This document shows positions 58,376 to 64,000 of a stretch of DNA of 64,000 nt, piece by piece. The stretch comes from Sipunculus nudus (lineage: Eukaryota > Annelida > Sipuncula > Golfingiida > Sipunculidae): NCBI GenBank assembly GCA_026874595.1, contig CM049311.1, positions 51,463,676-51,527,675 of the forward strand. The letters run 5' to 3'. Under the pieces are notes generated by a model. That model did not search any database and had not been told where the DNA came from. It was given only the letters and a program-made list of their open reading frames with translations. Positions within the stretch are counted from its first letter, which is position 1. Each line of letters starts with the position of its first letter. The position numbers and the translations under genes were made by a program.

Positions 58376-60689
58376 AATGTTTTTATGAGACCATGACAAA
58401 CCCAGGCTCTACCCAGCCCCTCTTCAGTCACCTGTATGTTGACCTTGCTGACCTTTCATCAAATTATGCACGCTTGAGGCGAGGCATACACTGGGGCAGC
58501 CAGGCAGCTAATGCCCAGCCACAGTTGATCCAGGTGTCCAACCCAACTGATCTAGTAGTTGTTTTGAAAAACAACATAACAATAACATAACAATAAACAA
58601 TAAATTAATATTTTTTATTGGTTTTTAATAACAAATTAAAGAAAAATTAATAGAAAAGGAATTTGTTAGTTGATGAGTAACAGAAAATTAACTTGCAGTT
58701 ACTGATGATGTAAGAATCCTGTATGGATGGATAGAATGTCAATGTCAATGTTATTCCAAATAACACCATGCAGTCACCTATGGTATTTTTCAGTTAAATT
58801 TTAATGATAAAAAAATAAATCATATTATTCATTACTAATCATCAGGGATCATATGAAGGAAATTAATGATAGACAAAGATGCAGTTGATAATATTAATCA
58901 AGATTCCTACTGTGTCTAGTGTGTAGATTGATGTGAAAGTAGTCCAAAGTGAATATATTACATTTATTTTTTTAATATAAATAAAAGTCATAAAACCAGG
59001 TACTTATGATCATTATTAAAATTTGTGAATTTTGTATATTCTGGATTCTCAACATCATTGTTTGGCTAAAACTGAATAAATACTAGACATGGTGCGAATG
59101 CTTTGCAAATGTATTTGAATACGAATATGAATATGTACTGCATTAAACAATTTTATTGCATAAGAATGGGAATTCAGGTAAAAATGAAAGTATTTGAATA
59201 CCAGTGCAGATACTTTCAAAATGTATTCATGAATGCATTCATGAATATATTCTATAATATTATTTTAATGATCATTTCAGTTATATTTTATTTTATAAAA
59301 ATCATATGATTTTCTTATTATTTCTAAATAAAAATTATATTGGCACAATATTTGTCATTAAATTTTCACAAATAGTGAAACTCTTTTATTATATGTGCTG
59401 CTTATAAGTTATATGGCCAAGTCAAAATCTGTGTGACAATAGCGCTCCATTTGTTAATAAAATAAATGAAACCAATCCTCTTCCCTGTCTCCAAAGATAC
59501 TATCAAAATCATACATAAGCTAAACATCAACAACTCATAATAAAGCTTATATTTATTACCACACAAAACCAGCATGTGCCTCTTTCCCAAATCATATTTT
59601 TGATCATATATAACAGCTGAGCGCCGTGACCCATGGGTCCCTTGTTTAACTAAGGGAGGAATTATGATCACGTAGTTTTACCCCATTTGTTAACATTTTC
59701 TAATGGTATTTGGAGAGCACAAAAAGGTATATTTATCTCTGGTTTTAATATATTGGCAAAAGCTTTTAGAATTCTAAAATGTATTCAACCATATATTTAA
59801 CTGTATGACGAGGGCCATTTGGAATTTCTAAGTTCTAAACTCAAAGCATTTTAAATTAATACTTTTTTATGGAGCAACAACTTATTAAATGCATGTACCG
59901 TACCGGGTAAATATTTACATTTATACAGCATGTAGTGATGAACAGGAACGCCTGATGGCGGTGGAAGGAAAACAGTCAGATATAAGTATTGAAGTACCTT
60001 CAGTTATTTGTGTTTTATACTCCTTTACTCCAAACTGAAAGGTTGACTAGATTTAATCAGGGTTGGATTCAGAATTTTAAAGGGGCGCGGTCAAAAAACA
60101 GGATATTCCTTTAAACTTAATGATCACGATAAAATTAACATTTGCTGTTCTAGAATAAAAAGGAATAAAAGGGGAAAGAAATGCATAGGTATTCACAGAT
60201 CATGGTCTAATGTTAAATCAATTCATATATGTTAATATAATTGAAGTTTAATAGGATAATGTTTGATTCCGGACCCTTTTGACTCCCGTCTCGTGATGCG
60301 ACCCTGTTAATGTGCCTGGAAGTGGTTACATCTTTTTCATTTATTCTTTTTTTTATCTAAACAGCCTTTGGCAGATCGTCTTAAAAGAGGCTTGAGCTTA
60401 AGGTCTACGTTAATTCCAGAAGAACCCCAATGTATAACGTTACTTTCATGGAATCTGGGTTAAAGCGTTGCCCGTCAAGCACTTTAAATCTTTAATAGTC
60501 CGGTCGTTTCACCACCGGCTGTACACCTGTTTTTTCGTAGATAATGTCCATAGAAGTTTTATATTTCAATAACTTCATAAAAAAATAACTACATATGGAC
60601 GCGACAACCATATATAACAATTTTACAATAAATCTCCAGTTTATGTTTCATAATTTTTTATTCTCTTCATATATGATCTGGCAGGTATA
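58376..60689. other. No recognised gene
   Basis: AT-rich. The 65-codon frame at 58393-58590 and the 68- and 89-codon frames at 59103-59671 carry no domain. About 59090-59270 is rich in GAATA/TATTC words and may be a transposon relic. Confidence 0.45.
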
Positions 60690-60965
60690 ATGTGTCCCAT
60701 CATCCAATCAGCAGCTGTCAATTGAGACTGTTTTTGCATGTGACATATGACCATGAGCGCCATAAGCAGGTCTGATATGTGGTAAAATATAGGTTGATTT
60801 CTCATATTTTCCAATAAATCTGTTTCTTTAACAAGGTAGGTGTTATTTAAGACGTTGAAAATTAATCCCCTAACCTACACTATAACTGTTTACCTTTACA
60901 TTTGACTAATAAAAATGGTAATAGAAAAAAACAGGTGGACACGAGGGGACGAAACGGACTATAGT
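60690..60965 (-). repeat. Dispersed 290-bp repeat, copy 2
   Basis: The reverse complement matches 17031-17322 over its length, with about 80 percent similarity by eye. The shared outer end lies at CTATAGTCC. Inverted orientation relative to copy 1. Confidence 0.8.
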
Positions 60966-60984
60966 TAGTTTTCTTAGTGGAACT

Positions 60985-61280
60985 TGGGAGAGTAATGGTT
61001 ACTGCACTGGACCCGAAATTGTTGGTTCCGTCCCGTTTAGACCGCCTTTCACGCGAATCCTAATTGGTCGTTTCTACAAAGGTGCACTCTCTCCACCCAG
61101 GAGAGAACATGATGCATGGTCATGGTGCAGGCACATGTAGAATAAATCACTCTGTAGCGCCTGATATGCTTAGTTTTACATGGGTCCCCGAGGAAGCCCA
61201 GAAAAACTGCAGGTTATAGATGGTCTTGTGGACCAGAATGGCCACGTCGGACAGAAGTGTCATTGGCGGTGATATCAGAC
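60985..61280 (+). mobile_element. Possible decayed SINE
   Basis: 'GGGAGAGTAATGGTTACTGCACTGG' resembles a tRNA D-arm/anticodon region and 'TTGGTTCCGTCCCG' at about 61021-61034 looks like a mutated B box. 'CACCCAGGAGAG' downstream loosely recalls 'TACCCAGGATGAG' in the SINE at 44471. Weak evidence. Confidence 0.3.
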
Positions 61281-61795
61281 TATAAACACGCTTTCTATGC
61301 CATTCTTATTTTTTCTTTATGTGCTTGTGGGAAACTGCCACCTTTTGTAGTTAGTATTTCCGAATGACCAACTTGACTGATAGGAAGCACCATTTTGCAA
61401 TAACCAATCAAATTCAATGGGACATAGGTTAGAATTAAACTTGTAGTTGATATACATTCATGGTCTTTCATAATATATCTTATATACCGCCGGATATTAT
61501 TTAAACTTCGTTCTTAAATAAGACTGAATTCACTCTGTGAAGTCTTGATTTCCTGCCATAGTCTGTAGTTTACGATACCAACATGTTAGGACAGGAAATT
61601 AAATAAACCCAGATTTTCGCAATATACTGAGATAGATCCTATATACATTTAGTCATGGCTGACAAAAAACTTCATATTTCTTTCCGGCGGTCCCGGGGGA
61701 GTACAGGGAAGATAAAATATCAGAGTTGAGCGTAACATTTTACTTCTCACAACTAACACATACACCAAGTAACAGAACAAAATGAAGATCAATAA
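61281..61795. other. No recognised feature
   Basis: Nothing identified. Confidence 0.5.
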
Positions 61796-62073
61796 AGCCA
61801 AAAAAAAAATTATGGTTCACAGGCACCGCACGCATCAATTTTAACCCCCCGCATCAAACATTTTTATTTTTATTTTCACCTTTAAGAAGATAAAATAATA
61901 CAATTTTTATACGATTTCCTTTGTTATGTAGTGCTTTACCTGTTTAGGAAAAAACTTTTATTTTCATGCTTTTCTCCGATCATACTTTTAAACATTTTTA
62001 TCGAAACATAAAAACAGGATAAAAATAATATACCGCCCGCCCGCCCGCAGTGATTTTTTTATTTTTTTTGGCC
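61796..62073 (-). mobile_element. PIF/Harbinger-like MITE, copy 2
   Basis: 278 bp, opposite orientation to 14921-15269. The right end is GGCC preceded by poly-T; the left end (AGCC) has one change. TAA flanks both ends, a Harbinger-type target duplication. Internal text shared with copy 1 includes TTGTTATGTAGTGCTTTAC, 'TTTTTATCGAAACATA' and GC-rich CCGCCCGCCCGC near one end. Confidence 0.85.
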
Positions 62074-64000
62074 TAAGTCAGCTTATAAGACCGATTCCAA
62101 TTCACAAAATCACCCGGGCAGAGAAGCTCTTCAGCATTGATGCCTCATACAGTGAGACCGAAGCTCTCTTACATTACACATGTATATATATAAACTAATG
62201 ATAATTCCGTATAAGTCCTATATGCGGCATATAATATGAACAGGGGGAGGATATTGAAACTACATTTACTTTAAAGTGAAAAAGCTATGACACTTTATTG
62301 CCAGCTTAGCCAGGGACGTAGATATGGTCATATGCGAACTGTTAACGAACGATTGGTGTCGTTTTGTTATTATCTGCCGAAGCACTCAGCCATGGTCAGG
62401 TGGGAATGTATGGGGATTATGATTATGCCTGCATTTTGAAATAACATCTGATCTTTTGTTGAGTATTTGTGTCTTGGGGAACGTTATGATTTGGACCTTT
62501 TCTTCTAAGCAAAGATTAGAACTTCCACTGGGGAGCTTTCTCAGGGGTGCGCGCGTGAGGACCCGCCAGCTGATTGACTATGGGGTGTTTGTTTCCTCTG
62601 GTGCGTAATGATCTTTGAGACTTCGGAATATTTTTCGTACTTGGGGTGGCAGAATGATTTCTTGCGGTACCTGTAGCGGGAATTAAATTCGGTACCGGCA
62701 AGTCAGAAATTGCTTTTCTCTGAGGTTGGGGTTTGTCTGAACAAGCGCAATGCTTATTTCGAAATGCCGCCACATTCAGTTTAACATTCAGTATAAATAT
62801 ATATATATGTAATGTGTGCAGGTGTACATTTATATACATGTATATCTATTGTCTCACAACCTCCATCATTATGTTTGCATATTATTGGGAAGATCATTTG
62901 GCATTTTTTATGACAGTATTACAAAGTTTGGTATGTTACTGAAATGTAAAATCTCCTAAAACTCATTTCCCCTGGTAATATAGTATTTCATTTTCCTAAG
63001 CCTTCAGCTACATGTTTTACCTGTTTTCGAACATGTAGTTCAGAATATGCAAGTATTAAAGAACCTCGAGAAATTGCTTAAAATAAAAAAAAAACAGATA
63101 AAATAATGGATTAAAGAAAAAAAAATACATGCCCACTTGTGAACACAAAATAGTAAAACATGCAATAAATGTATCAATACTGACGAGGACCGATCGCAAA
63201 GGAAGCACCGACAAGTGTTCACACATCCCACATACAGTCGATCATATCTGTCTTGTAAAGCAAACATAAGAAACAAAAGCAGCTTATAAGGTTTTTAAAT
63301 AGTCTATATTATATTGCTTAGGTAAGTGTTGTATCTAAATTTGCTAGCAGAAACTGTGTTTCATTGATATGATGATACAGCATGCATGGTGTATCGGTAC
63401 CCGTATCGATGTTGCGTATCGATATGTCTCGATATATCGGTATATTGATCAGAGTTTGGTCCGAATACAATGAAAGTACTCATAAAGTACTTATTAAGTA
63501 CTCGAGTACGAAAACCGAGTACTCCAAATGTACCCATGAGTACTACAATGAGGACTTTCAGCAGTAAAACGTAAGATGTGGAGTGAAAATAAGTCAATGT
63601 CTTCTGTCAAATGTCATAATTACATCATAATTTGTAAAGCTTATGAAATGTCTACTCAAAGTGTTAATTTTATACGTAACTTATAAAAAAGCAGTCACAA
63701 GAGCTGCTTCACTTTTAAATAAGATTAATTATTTTGACCAATCTGATAATTATTGTGCTATTTTTATTATCAATAAAAAATACAGGAAATTGCTGATTAA
63801 AAATGATAAATACATTTGTAGTTAGTCATTGTTTTAATTAAAATAACAATTACTCACCCACGCTTATATTTTAATAAATAATAGCTTAAATATAGATTCC
63901 CGTGTGAATATTCGATTGATGACACCCCTGTGACAATCTATAGGTACACATGCAATGGTGATTCAGTGAAATTTGTTAGTGTTCAGTTCTGCAATTATAT
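62074..64000. other. No recognised gene
   Basis: The 107-codon minus frame at 62516-62839 lies in a more GC-rich patch and has no domain I recognise. At about 63380-63545 there are clustered imperfect palindromes (GTATCGATA, GATATATC, then AGTACTCGAGTACGAAAACC) of unknown origin, probably transposon termini. Confidence 0.45.

Overview
The window looks like transposon- and satellite-rich intergenic DNA from a eukaryote, most likely a mollusc and perhaps a bivalve. The sequence is AT-rich. It has (TA)n/(GA)n microsatellites, long poly-C/G tracts, tRNA-derived SINEs, minisatellites, a PIF/Harbinger DNA transposon, a Ty3/gypsy LTR retrotransposon and several dispersed MITE-like families. The mollusc assignment is inference from repeat style and would need a database search. 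I found no host protein-coding gene and no canonical tRNA or rRNA gene. Short introns and small exons cannot be excluded by eye.

Layout. 1-1110: decayed 3' end of a LINE. 2.5-5.0 kb: two satellite arrays, both with a 31-bp monomer and in opposite orientation. 7.2 kb: a tRNA-derived SINE. 12.4-14.5 kb: a knot of direct and inverted repeats split by other repeats. 14.9 and 61.8 kb: two copies, in opposite orientation, of a GGCC-ended MITE with TTA/TAA target sites. 17.0 and 60.8 kb: two inverted copies of a 290-bp repeat. 21.1 and 24.8 kb: another inverted pair. 30.4-31.0 kb: a short element with 12-bp terminal inverted repeats.

31,988-36,013 is a complete 4,026-bp PIF/Harbinger element. It has 20-bp inverted ends, a TAA target duplication, subterminal arrays of ACGT motifs, and two convergent genes: a MADF/Myb-like DNA-binding protein and a HARBI1-like nuclease. 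Both genes are broken by a few mutations. The element sits inside an older CGAC/GTCG-rich repeat.

38.0-39.15 kb is a 21-bp minisatellite, 42.2-42.6 kb a 35-bp minisatellite, and 43.7-44.2 kb a decayed array. 46,057-52,698 is a Ty3/gypsy element with both LTRs, a tRNA-Pro-like primer site, and a gag with a SCAN-like capsid and a zinc knuckle. Its integrase lies before its reverse transcriptase, which is the Gmr1-type pol order. The copy is dead: it has frameshifts and stops, and asparagine sits where the third integrase catalytic residue should be. A divergent solo LTR follows at once. Two copies of a pogo-like MITE lie on either side. 55.5 kb holds a strong foldback, and 57.1-58.4 kb a 680-bp tandem duplication.

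No cooperating cellular pathway is visible. The genes present are those of mobile elements acting on their own mobility.
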